Assembly: GCA_029339195.1 (NCBI GenBank)
Contig: JAPTJF010000226.1
Span: 32,296 to 96,295, forward strand
Length of the DNA: 64,000 nt
Direction of reading: 5' to 3'
Source of the DNA: Micractinium sp. NFX-FRZ
Lineage: Eukaryota; Chlorophyta; Trebouxiophyceae; Chlorellales; Chlorellaceae
The notes under the pieces were generated by a model. It saw only the letters and a program-made list of their open reading frames with translations. It ran no database searches and was not told the origin of the DNA. Every line of letters starts with the position of its first letter. Positions within the stretch are counted from its first letter, which is position 1. Shown here piece by piece: positions 33,806-45,122 of this stretch. A program made the translations under genes and the position numbers.

Positions 33806-36800
33806 TCAGCACGCGGGGGCGGGCTGCCGCTGCGCGGGCGCGCTGCTGTCGTCGCCGCCGCCCAGGGGCCCGTCGGCAGCGGCGGCGGCAGCAGCGGCGG
33901 CAGCTGCGGCCACCTGGTCCTCCTCATCCAGGCTGCCAGCCACGCTCATGCGGTGGGCATGGCTCGGGTCGTAATGCTGCACGGCAGGAGGGGTGTGATG
34001 GGTGAGTGGTAGCGGCGGGGATGCTGCCCGATGCAGGTGGGCAGGAATGCATGCATGAGGGCAAGGCAATTGAGCGCTCCGATGGACAGGCAGGCAGGCA
34101 GGCAGGCCGTGCTTACGTAGGCCAGGTCGTCTACTGCCCCTGTCCAGCTCCGCAGCATCATGGCATAAAAGATGGCCAGCAGTGGGAGGATGCCGCCCAG
34201 GGTGCCGCCGCTGCAGGGGGGTCGAAGGGGTGGCGGGGCAAGGAGGCGGGGTGAGCGGGGCAAAGGTGATGAGGGCGCTCGACAGACGGCCCCTGCCCTG
34301 CCCTGCCCTGCTCTGCTCTGCGCGGCTGCTGCGGAACATCACTTCTGAGCCATTCAAACACCCCCCTGCCAACCAGCGCATTACTTAATGAACCGCGCCT
34401 GCTGCAGCTTACCGCATCCCCCTGCCATCCTCCCAACCTCGCCCTGCACCACACACCCCGCCCTGCCTCCGCCCGCACCTGAGGATCAGCAGCGCCTGCT
34501 GCAGCATGCTGCCAATGCTCTTGCCGCTCTGCGCGCCCACCACATCAATCGCCGCCTTGCCCTTGGTGCGCGACTCGTCGTCCAGACCGATGTACACCAT
34601 CTCCTCGGCCGGCTTGAACAGGGAGAACTTGGCGCCCCGGCTAAACACCTGTGGGTGACAAGGGGAAGGGGAAGGGGCAGTTGGAGAAGGAGGGCAGAGG
34701 TGCAACGGCGGTGCGGGGGACAAAGGGGGGAGGCAGCGGAGCGGCCTGGGTGGGCTGCGTGGGGGGCAGGACTGGAGCAGCAGCCTGCGGGGAGCAGGCT
34801 AGAATACAACACAGCGGCAGCGCTGGGAGCGAGGCGCAGCCAAGCACAGCAGCACACGGGAGCACCAACCCCGGGGGCGGAGGACAGAAAGGCAGAAAGC
34901 CGGGCCAAGCATGGCAGCGCACCTGCAGGACGGCACCGGTGATGACCAGGCCAAAGAGTACCATGCCGCCGATGCTGGGGGTCAGCTTGGCTGCAACAAG
35001 GGAGGGCCGGCAGGCGGAGGTGAGGAGGGGGTGCTGTGGCCGCCCCAACAAGCAGCGCCCAGAAAAGGGGCGTGCCCCCCAAAGCAGTGGTGGCGCTCGG
35101 TTCCTGTCTGCCTCCTCCAGAGACTGGCGTCCCACCAGGCTGGCCCATGCCTACCTGCCTGCATGCATTCTCGCCAGGACATGCATGCCTGAGGCCACCC
35201 TTCTTCGCCCTTCCCCGCCCCGCCCCGCCTGGCATGCTGTGCCGCCACCCAAGCGCACCTGCCATGAAGGTGTATGCGATGCAGCCGGCAAAGAAGGGCA
35301 GGCCCGCCACCATCATGAAGTTGGGGGTTGCGTTGGCCACGCCCCGCCACCCCACGCGGTCAAACAGCAGCGGGGAGGCAAACATGAGGGTGCCTGCGGG
35401 GGGGCGGGGCGGGGCGTGACGCAGGGCACACATTGTGAGCATGTGTGCTCTGTGCGGTCAAAGCAGCAGTGGGGAGGCAAACATGAGGGTGCCTGCAGGG
35501 GCGCACGGAACAGGCATCATGAGCGCTCAGCTGGCGCTGGGGGGCTGGCGACATGTGCGGCGACATCGGCAGCAGACGCGCCGCTCGGCTGCCCTCTACC
35601 CAGGCGCCGCGCCAGCCCCCCGCCCCCGCCAACCCAGCCCACCTTGCTTGCCTTCCCTGCCCGCAAAGCATGCACATCACTTGTTCCCCTACCCACACCT
35701 CAGCCCACGTGGCAACGCCCTCTTGCACTGCACCCACCCGTGACGATGCCGGTCCACATGGCGGTGTCTCCCAGGAAGGCAGAGTAGGCGGCGGGGGTGG
35801 TGGCCAGCTTGTGCAGGTAGTGCTTCCAGGCCAGGTCCAGCAGGTTGGTGGTGATGCCCTGCAGTGCATATAGGAGGAGGAAGGCACGTGTGGATGTGGA
35901 TGGGGAGCAGCGAATAAGAGCAGGGCAGGGGGAGGGATGGGAGGATGGGAGGGCAGGGAGACCCGGGAGGCAGCAGCAGGGTGGGGGCAGCAGGGGAGCA
36001 GAGCAGGAGCTGCATGGCCACACTCGGGCGAGAGGACACAGTGGACGCAGAACAGAGGGGCAAAGCGGCTGTGACATGCACAAGGCTTGACCGCACCAGC
36101 AGCAGGCAGATGCGTATAAGCCCCACCTGCGCCAGCGCCATCACCGCCAGGCACCGGATCTGCGGCGACTTGCGCAGGAACTGCCAGGCATCCTGCATGC
36201 TCATAGCCTCCTTCTTCTTGCTGCCCTTCTTCTGCTTGCCGCCGCCGCCCGCCTGCTGCTCCGTTGCCGCTGCTGCCTGGCTGCTGGGCCCGACCCCCGC
36301 GGCGGCCGCCGCCGCCTGCACCGTCGCCGCCTGCGGCGGCAGCGCCGCCGCGCCGTTGTGCGTGGACGCCGAGCCGTTGTGCTGCTGCTGCGCCGCCGCC
36401 TGCTGCTCCTCCAGGCTGCAATAGTTCAGGCCCTGGACGGCTGCCTCCAGATCCAGCTTGACGTGGTGGTGCTGCCCGCCACCGCCGGCCGCAGCCGCCG
36501 CCTCAGCGTCGGCCGCCCGCTTGGCTGCCTTCATCTTGAGGACGGTGGATCCCTTGGGGTTTCTAGGGAAGGTTCGTGAGATCCAGGCATGCAGGCCCAG
36601 GATGGCGCAGCCGATGCCCACGCACAGGCCCATGATGGCCTGCAGCTGCTGCGAGTAGCTCAGGTGGCTGGTGCTGGCGGCGTCGCTGAACAGGCGCAGC
36701 ACGCGGCCTGCAGAGGGAGCGGGGGGCGAGGGGTGGAGGTGGTGGTGAGCGAGCGTGGGCAGGCAGGGGCTGGTGGCGTGCTGCACACCGAGGAGGAGCA

Positions 36801-39138
36801 CGCAGGCATCTGCCCTGAGCCGACGTCAGCATGCAGCCGCCAAGCACCGCCGTGCTCAAAGCGCCCGCCCCTCTACGTCATGCTGCTGGCTCCATTGCGG
36901 AATTGAACAGTGCACGCCAGCAAGCACCCGGCGCCGTTGGATGCGCGTGCCCTTGTTGTACCACCGCCTCACACACCTGCCATGGTCTGTGCAATGTTGG
37001 CGCCAATGCCAAACAGTGGGTACAGCAGGGGCGCGTCCTCAATGCTGGTGGTCTCGTTTGCCAGCCCCCAGAACAGCAGGCTGAGCACCACGTCGCCCCA
37101 CAGCTCCGACACGCAGTAGAAGAGGGTGAAGAGCCAGTTGCGCACCATGCCCACCATGCCTGCAACCCATGGCACGCAGCAGCGGGGGCGGCAGCCGCGT
37201 CAGCAGCAGCACTGCATGGTGCCTCTCGTCCGCATCGCCGAGCCTGCCTGCCTGCCTGCCTGCTGCACCACGCGCCGTGGCCACACTCCGCTAGCAGACA
37301 GGCCCATGAGTCCCACTGCTGCCATGCGGTCAACAGGCCATACACCACATGTTGACATCAATCAGCTCACCGCTGAGGCCCACAGGCACCACCGCTGCCA
37401 TGCGCTCCGCCAGGCCGGTGAGGTGCAGGGTGTCGTGGTGGGGGTAGGCCAGCGCAAAGCAGGTGTAAAATGTGAGGAAGACGCCCACGATGACGTTGAA
37501 CAGCTTCTCACGGCTGCAGCAAGTATTGGGAGAGCGGGGCAGGCTAAGAATGCTGAGACACCATGGGAAAGTGGACGTAACGGGTGACGTGCAACAGCTT
37601 TCCGCGGCTGCAGCGTGGACAGCACAAAGGGCGGCTGGAGGCTGGGCAGTGCTGAGGAGCAAGGGAAGAATCCGGGGATGCCCTCCAACATTGCGAGTCC
37701 ATATTCTCGCAACTGTCCAAGGGAGGGGGAGGCACTGCAGGGTGCCGCAAGCCCCAGGATGCCTAGCATGCACGGCGCCGCACGCCCAGCATGCCCAGCA
37801 TGCACGGCGCCGCATGGCTCCTTCCCAACCCTCCCGACCCCAACCTCCTCTCTTTCTCCCCTCTCTGACTGGCCCTCGGAAAGCCCGCCCCTGCAGCAGC
37901 CCTCCGCCACCCCACCTGAACTTCTGCGTGCCGATTGCGTAGGCAAACAGGAAGAGGAGGGAGCTTGGGAGGACGGCGTAGACGGTGAGGTAGGGGATGA
38001 CCTGCGGCAGGGGTGCAGCAGGGCCGCAGCAAGGCAGCATGTTAGGGGGGCAGGTGACAACCAGGGATGCTGGTGGGGTAGGGGTATGTGATAAGCTGTG
38101 GGCGGGATGCAGCAGGGGCACGGAGCTGGAGGCGGCAGTGTTGGTGTCGGTTTCGGGCAGGGCAGCGAGTGCATGTGTTTGCCTATGCTTGCTCCCAAAA
38201 CATGCACAGCCCGCAGCCCGCCCAGCCAGCCGGGCAGCTAGCCATGCAGCTAGGCACCCACCTCGGTGCCTCCCCCCACTGCTGTGATGACCAGAGAGTC
38301 CTTCAGGCTGTCAATGATGGTGTTGACAAATGCCATGAGGAAGAAGAGGACCGACATGGGGATGAACCTGCGGGGGCAGCAGTGGAGGCAGCAGTGGAGG
38401 CAGCAGTGGAAACAGCAGTGGAGGCAGCAGTGAAGGCAGCATTGGAAACAGCAGTGGAGGCAGCAGTCAAGGCAGCAGTCAAGGCAGCAGTCAAGGCAGC
38501 AGTCAAGACAGTGCAGTGGAGGCAGCAGTCAAGGCAGCAGGGGCGTCAGGATGCTGGTGCTGGCAGAGGACAGGAGGAGGCAGGGCAAGGGATGTGGGGA
38601 GTGCCCTGCAGGCAATGCCAGCGGCGAGCCAGGTGCTAGGGGGGGTAGTGATAGAAGACAGTGTGGGACGATGCTCATCCTCAGCGTGCTTGAACAGTAA
38701 GGGCTTAGAGGCAGGCCAGCAGGCAGAGGCAAAGCAACAGGCAAGGACAATGACCACCACCGCACATCAACCCTGCCATCCCCCCCGCCCCACCCACCTG
38801 TCCCACAGCCCATCCAGCTTCAGAAACTGAGAGTGAATAGATTCTATGAGCTCTCGCAGCAGGCCTCCCGACCGCCGCGCTTGCTGCTCTGGCACCGCCG
38901 ATGCTGCTGCCACGGCTGGCCCCTGCCCCGCTGCTGCTGCCGCCACTGTGGGTCGGCGTCCCGAGCTGGCGGCGCCACATGGCCGCTGCCGCTGTTGCTG
39001 CTGCTGCTGCTGCTGCCGCTGCCACTGCTGCTGTGGCTGCTGCTGCCTGCTGCCTAGCGCTGGAAGTGGCCGCAGTCCCAGCAGTCTGCTGCTGCCTGCA
39101 ACGTGCACAGAGCGAGGGCAAACGTGAAAGGTTAGCAT
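33806..39138 (-). CDS. NTT: Plastid-type ATP/ADP translocase (NTT, TLC family)
   Basis: Exons 39138-38798, 38367-38262, 38001-37916, 37513-37371, 37159-36977, 36707-36127, 35858-35738, 35393-35259, 34990-34923, 34648-34479, 34210-34117, 33976-33806; 732 residues. NTT carriers exchange ATP for ADP (plus phosphate) across the plastid inner envelope. The first ~95 residues are Gln/Ala/Arg-rich, fitting a transit peptide. About a dozen hydrophobic segments follow. Conserved blocks: FIPMSVLFFLMAFVNTIIDS-LKDSLVIT, VSELWGDVVLSLLFWGLANE with YPLFGIGANIAQ, NLLDLAWKHYLHK, and TKGKAAIDVVGAQSGKS. Three charged residues known to matter in plant NTT are present (Lys in LKDSL, Glu in SELWG, Lys in KGKAAID); the Glu of NLVEVTWK is Asp (NLLDLAWK). 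Exon 6 inserts a ~110-residue Ala/Gln-rich loop between the two halves. The tail is acidic and Ala-rich. Confidence 0.92.
35451..35505 (-). pseudogene. Degenerate copy of translocase exon 8 start with acceptor
   Basis: In intron 7, ~100 bases before exon 8. It repeats the CAG acceptor and GTLMFASPLL coding almost exactly, then frameshifts (GCTGCTTTGACCGC against GCTGTTTGACCGC). Confidence 0.85.
38377..38540. repeat. Minisatellite of GGAGGCAGCAGT-like units
   Basis: About thirteen degenerate 12-15 bp units in intron 1 of the translocase gene. Confidence 0.92.
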
Positions 39139-40028
39139 CTGAAGGTGCGGCCGCCACCCCGCCGCCGCCGCTGCCAGGCACCTCTTTCACACCAGCGGGG
39201 CCAGGCACCGCGGCCCAGGAGCTCGACATCTCTCAAATAAAGCCGCTTGGCAGGCGGAGGTCGCACCTGCGCTGCTGGGAGCGGCTCTTGGCAGGGCGGT
39301 GGCACCACATCTCGCTTGCGCCCGGCCAAGCTGGCCCAATATTGCTCTGCAAACAACGCAAATTGGGACGTCAAAGAGCAGAAGAAGGGAAGAACCCCAC
39401 CGCAGTGGCGGCGGTGTGCGGCACTCAGCATGCAAAAAGCCTGGCGTTCACCTGGTCGGCGCCCTGTTTGTCAGTTGCATCCTGCTGCACTGAAGTACCG
39501 ACATCCGAAACACAGGCTAGCAGACGTAGGCAGGCCGTCCACTGTCCGTGCACTGCTGCCCCACCACCCTCCAATAAGCAAACCAGGTGATTTGTGGCTG
39601 CACAATTGTTGTTTGGTGTTGCTTGTTAGAAACACTGCCTGCCAGGTGCAAAGCTGCAATGTTGCGGCTGCCATTCGCAACGCCAGCGTGGCAAAACAAC
39701 AAGAAAGCGGGCGGCCAATTCCCGCTCAGAAGATGCTCGCAGGGTGCCATCAGGCCCATCGAGCCGCTTCCCTGCTTGTACACCTACCGAGCGCGCATTT
39801 CCTTTTCCGACCTCAGTCAGCGAGCTCAACAGGCTATCAGGCCCTGCGGCGCGCCTCACAGCACCACCGTCGACTTCCAAGAACTCTGCGGCGGCGCGCC
39901 ATTCAACAGCGGCAGGAGCAGCCCGCGGTGGCGGCGGCGGGGAGCGCAGCGGCGGCGGCACCGCGCGCCAGCGTCCCGGCTCACGCAACGGCTGGCTTCC
40001 CGAGCGGCTAAAGCTCCGCAGGCAGGCC
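39139..40028. other. Divergent promoter, translocase / RGG-WD40 gene
   Basis: 890 bases between opposite start codons. The middle (39440-39800) is less GC-rich. No further gene seen. Confidence 0.5.
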
Positions 40029-43000
40029 ATGGCTAGCATGGACACAGGCGATGGCTATGGCCGGGGCGGCCGCGGCGGTAGAGGCCGGAGCGGCGGCTAC
40101 CAAGGACGAGGCGGCGGTTACCAGGGCGGCGGGCGCAGCGGCGGTGGCGGTGGCTACAGCGGCGGCTACAATGGTGGCGGCGGTGGGAACAGAGGGGGAT
40201 ATGGAGGCGGTGGCTATAATAATGGGGGCAGCGGCGGCGGTGGCGGCTACTACCAAGGCGGCGGCGGCGGCGGCGGCGGCGGAGGCGGCGGCGGAGGGAG
40301 GGGGTACAATCAAAACTTTTCCACTGGCGGACGCGGGCGGGGGCGCAACTACTGGGGCGGACGAGGTGCGCCCTGCTGCCTGGTCTTCCCGTTGCATGCG
40401 GGGCACGTGGATGCGTGCAGTGGGTGCGATGGTGCGCTGGCAGAGAGTGGATGCATAGTGGGAGGCAGTGACACCGACACGGGCAGGCAGGCAGGGCGGC
40501 AGCGCTGGAGCGGTGCCTGCAAGCTGTGAGGCTGGCGGGCGGGCTCCTTCTGGGTTCCAATGCCCGCTTCCGCCCCCTTTTAAAGTTTCTCACTCACTAA
40601 ACTTCTCACCCCGCTGCCCTGCCCCGCCGTGCCCCACGCGTTCCCCCGCACAGGCGGAGGGCGAGGGCGAGGGCGCGGGCGGTACGGGGACGGCGACCGC
40701 CAGGCGGCAGCACAGCGCGAGCCGCCGCCCACAGACCTGGAATTTGTGGCGGAGCTCAAGGGGCACACAAAAAAGGTGGGCAGAGGCCTGGATCGGAGCG
40801 AGTGTGATTGTTAGCATGCTTGCAATCCCCCAGCCATGTGGCACGCCGGCGACTATGGAGTGGCACAGGACAGCGGTGGTCTGCCACCCGCCCGTGCAGC
40901 GTCCCCCTGCCCCTCTCCTTTTCAAGCTCCTTGCCATGCCGTCCCCGAGCCCGCCCTGCTGCCCACTGCCTTCCCAATGCAGGTCACTGCCGTTCTCATG
41001 GATGAGGCAGGGGGGCAGCTGTTCACGGGCAGCCACGACGGCACCGTCCGCGTGTGGAGCTGCACCACCGGCCAGGTGAGAGGCAGGGAGAGAAGGGAAA
41101 GGGAGAGGGGAAGGCTGGAGAGGCATGAGCAGCAGAAGAGGATGCGTGAGGGCTGTGTGATGCTGCGGGCGAACCAGCAGCAGCAGCCCAGCAGCGAGGT
41201 GCCAGCGGGGCGCCCCGCCAGCTCAGCACCTCCTGCTTCCCAGGTGACGCCCTGTTCAATCCGCCTCTGCGCCGACAGTGCAGCAAGTACCTCTCATGCC
41301 TTGGCGCCCCTGCGCCCTGCTTCCCCTCCCTCTCCCGCCTTCCCCTTTGCCCCTCCCTGCGCCCTCACCTCTCACCCTGCACCCCGTGTCCCCCCTCCCC
41401 CTCCCCCTCCCCCTCCCTGCCGCCGCACTTGCAGTGCATGAGCACGGTGCAGGTCAGCGGCGAGGTGGCCTGCATGCTCGTCTTCTCCGGCTTCCTCTTT
41501 GTGGGGCTGAAGACCAAGGCGGGGGCGGGGCAGGTCAAGGCGTGGAACATGGCCACCAACACAGAGTACCCAGCCATGGAGGGGCACACGGTGGGTGGGT
41601 GGGCGGGTGGGTGAGTGCCGACTTGAATCAAAGTCTTCATTTGTAGGGTTGACAGCTGTGGGAGGACGGGCTGAGCACCCAGCCATGGAGGGGCACACGG
41701 TGAGTGGGTGGGTGGGTTCCGACTGTGCCTACACCTTTTTGGGTCTGAAGCTGTGGGGAGGATGGCCGAGAAGCCGCCCATGGAGGGGCACACAGTGGGT
41801 GGGCGGGTGCACAATGTGCCTGCCCGCATCTTGTTGGGTCTGAAGCTGTGGGGAGGATGGCCTGAGCACCCGGCCATGGAGGGGCGACGCTGGGTGGGTG
41901 CCGACTGTGCATGCATCTTGTTTGGTCTGAATTTGTGGAGAGAATGGGCTGCCTCTCATCTCAGCTGAAGCTGTGGGGAGGATTGGCTGAGAAGCTGCCC
42001 ATGGAGGGGCCAAGCAGTGGGTGTTGCCACTTATCTTCTTGTGCGAGGGATCTTATGGAAATCGGGGGGGTGGGGACGTGCCTGCCCCCATCATGCTGCA
42101 CCCACACATTCCCTGCCACCCACCCCCAGCTCCGCTCCCTGACCACCGCCCCCTCTGCCTCCCCCCTGCCCCCGCCCTCCTCCGCCCCGCCTGCAGGGCG
42201 CGGTGCAGGCGCTGGCTGCCGCCGGCGACATGCTGTTCTCCGCCGGGCAGGACCAGTCTCTGCGCGTGTGGAAGCTGGACCCCGCCAGCAACCAGTGGGG
42301 GTGCGTGGCGGTGCTCAAGGCGGAGCAGGGCGGGCACCGCGCCCCCATCAGCTGCCTCTGGGCCTCCCACCCCTTCCTCTTCTCGGCCGACTACCTGGGC
42401 ACGCTCAAGGTGCGGCAGCTGTGGGTGGCATCGGGGGAGGGTCAGGAGCGGTTGTGGCAAGGGGGACGGTGGAGGCTGGGGGCCTTTGGGGGGGTGGGGG
42501 AGGGTCAGGATCGGTAGTGGCAGGTGCAGGCTGCAAGGCTGGCAACCACTGGACTGTCTGGGGACGTACTAAGCACTCCCTACACCCAAGGTGGAGGCTC
42601 GGCATTGGCGTGGGCAGAGGGAGGCTGTGGGGAGGTGCAGGCGCGGTGTTTGGGGGACGGATGGAGGCTCATTGACACTCAGGAGGGGCGGGTGCACAAG
42701 GGGACAGATGATGATGAGGCCAACAACGAGGTATGCTTGGGCACCCCAGGGAGACGCTTCAAACAGCTGCCCCCCCGACACCGTGCCCAGCTGTGCCGTC
42801 TCATGCCTCACAACGAGCTCCACACACGCTCAACCGCGACCTTTGCCCGGCCACATGCGTGCCTGTTCCTATGCCCACCCCTGGCCCACTTATGCCCCCT
42901 TATGCCGCCCCATCCCCCCCTTCCTCAGGTGTGGGACCTGTCCACCGGCAGCGTGCGGCAGACGGTGGAGCAGGCGCACAGCGGCAGCGACGTGCCCTGC

Positions 43001-44015
43001 ATTACCGACCTGACTGTGTGGGAGGGCCACATCGTCAGCGCCAGCCTGGACGGGCTCATCAAGATCTGGGAGCCAGCAGACCCAGCCACCGGCCTCATCC
43101 TCAACCCCACGCCCATCTTCACATTCCCGGAGCAGGTGGGCGGCAAGGGCGGTGGTGGGCAGCGGTGGGCATCAGTGAGGAGTGGGTTGTGGCGCGGGCG
43201 GCATGGCAAGGGGATGGCTGGTGGTGGTGCGGGCGGCAGGGGCGGCAGGGAGGCAAGGGAGGGCGGTGGGCAGGCTGGCATGCACAGGCGCTTGTGGCAG
43301 GACCATGGCAGGCAGCGCATGCTGGCGGGGGGTGCTCACCTTGCAAGCAACCCCCCCTGGCTCTGCCCTGTGCACTGCGCCACACGAGCCCACCCGGCAC
43401 TCACGCCGGCACCACCCATCCCTGGTGCAGGAGCCTGGGCAGCGGGGCGACTCTCCGAGCGGCATCCTGTCTCTGTGCGGCGTGGCAGACTCGCAGGTGG
43501 GGGTGCCCAGCCGTCTCCTTTCGGACCTGTTGCCTTGTCGGTTCCCCAGTGGCCCTTCCTGGCCTCACCCCCCTTCCTCCCCGGCCCCTGCCCCACTTGC
43601 CCCTTGCCGTTACACCTGCTTACACCCACCCTTCTTCCGGCCCTGTCTGCCACTGGCCCACATCCTCCCCTCCTTCATGCCCCCCACTTGCCTCTGCTGT
43701 TCAACTGCCAGATTCAGATTCCTCTGCTCCCTGTGCCCCGCACCAGCCTGCCCACCTCCGGCCCTCCCCGCTCCACCCCCTGCCCCGCAGAACCGCTGCG
43801 TGCTGATGGCCAGCTACAACGGCGAGCGCTGCATACGCATGTGGGAGCTTCCCAGCTTTGAACCGCGGGGCACGCTGGGGGACGTGAACAACGCGCGCGC
43901 CATGGCGGGGTCGGCGAGCGCGCAGCTGGTGTTTTCGGGCGACGAGCACGGGCGGGTCAAGGTGTGGAAGTGGAAGGCGCCCACCGTCGGGCCCGGAGGC
44001 TTCCCGCTGCAGTGA
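40029..44015 (+). CDS. RGG-box and WD40-repeat protein related to plant ZFWD proteins
   Basis: Exons 40029-40365, 40654-40775, 40983-41075, 41435-41590, 42197-42409, 42929-43135, 43431-43496, 43791-44015; 472 residues. The first ~120 residues are a Gly/Arg/Tyr-rich RGG box (GRGGRGGRGRSGGYQGRGGG), an RNA-binding type. Seven WD40 blades follow: ELKGHTKKVTAVLMD/GSHDGTVRVWSC, GEVACMLVF/GQVKAWNM, AVQALAAAGDMLFSAGQDQS, CLWASHPFLFSADYLGTLKVWDL, SASLDGLIKIWEP, MASYNGERCIRMWEL and VFSGDEHGRVKVWKW. Blade sequences and order match plant zinc-finger-WD40 (ZFWD) proteins, but the CCCH finger that precedes their propeller is absent; the RGG box takes its place. Role in RNA metabolism is inferred. Start at 40029 (GCCATGG); a second Met lies three codons on. 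TGTAA at 44181. Confidence 0.88.
41575..42030 (+). repeat. Tandem ~100-bp repeats copying exon 4 end and its donor
   Basis: The exon 4 end ATGGAGGGGCACACG|GTGGGTGGG recurs in intron 4 near 41686, 41780, 41876 and 42000, each followed by a GTGGGTGGG-like or related tract and a shared spacer (TCTGAAGCTGTGGGGAGGAT). Confidence 0.93.
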
Positions 44016-45122
44016 GGCGTGCAGGCACCTGTGCAGGCCGCAGCAGGCTCGTGCTGCCCTGGCACGGGGACGTGTGCTGCAGTTGCAGCACTGCCCACCC
44101 GGGATGGCTCCAGCATAACCACCCTGTCAGTCAGTTGGTCTCTTTCCACGCATGCCTTCCCCTGCTTCTAACCGGGCACCTGTAAGCTGGCGCTTCCTGG
44201 CCCGGCCTCCTTTGCTTGCTGGCCGCCTTCTTCTCTTCTGCCTCCCCCTGCTTCCTTTCGAGCAGTACAGTGCATTCCCGTATGTTCCTCTCTCATTTTA
44301 TGCGTGTCTTCACTTTAATCGCCTCCGCAACCGGTGAGCAGCTCAGTAGACATGCCTGGCTTCATGGATCAAGGGCATTGGTGAGAGGGGCGTTCCACAG
44401 CCTGACAATCTTGCAGGACGAGCACAGGACTCAGGCTGCATGCAACCGAGTGTGGCCCGCCTGCATACGTCTTCCACGCTTGCTTCGCACCAGTATGGCT
44501 GCCAACAAATGCAAAGCTGCCTCAACATGCAGCAGTGGCGGGCGAGGCGCCTGCGGCGCCAGCTGTGGTGCACATGCTGCACCTGTGCCACGCACATGCA
44601 GCGACACCTGTCGGCTGTCTATGCCTGGCTCGCGCCTCTGCTGGCCCTGTACTCCCTGAAGATGACGCAAGGCAACAGACGTCCTTGGTCCTCTATGGGA
44701 AGTTCAACTGAAATTGGTTGACCCCAGTTGAACCAGTGGCTCAACCTGTGCACTGTCAATGCCTGTGCCATCCTTATTGTGTTGTTATGGCAGTGAGGTT
44801 TGCAAATCGGGAGGAGCAGAGCGGGAGGCAGAGGTGTCAGCCAACGATGAATGTGTGTGCAGCCGTGAGTGAAAGCAAGCGAGGGAGCTGGGGGAAGCAA
44901 GCGGGAGAAGGAATAGACAGGCAAGGGGGAACGAGAAGTCAAAGGTGGCAAGCAGTGTGTGCTGGCAGGGGGCGCACGCACGGGTGGCTGTAGTGGGAAC
45001 AGAGGGGCAGGCCAAGCATACCAGGGTGGGCGGCTGGCGGCACAAAGGCACCCCAGCTGCTCTCCAGCTGCAAGAGGCGGCCCGCCTGGCAGGCAGCAGG
45101 TGATATGCGGGGCATTTCCCGC
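44016..45122. other. Convergent 3' region, RGG-WD40 / uL11m
   Basis: 1.1 kb holding both 3' UTRs; plus-strand TGTAA at 44181-44185. No minus-strand TGTAA found and no further gene seen. Confidence 0.5.
44181..44185 (+). terminator. Candidate TGTAA polyadenylation signal, RGG-WD40 gene
   Basis: 166 bases after the stop codon. Confidence 0.6.

Noticed and set aside
38377..38540. CRISPR-like array
   Set aside because: Units are short, degenerate and contiguous without spacers; it is an intronic minisatellite in a nuclear gene.
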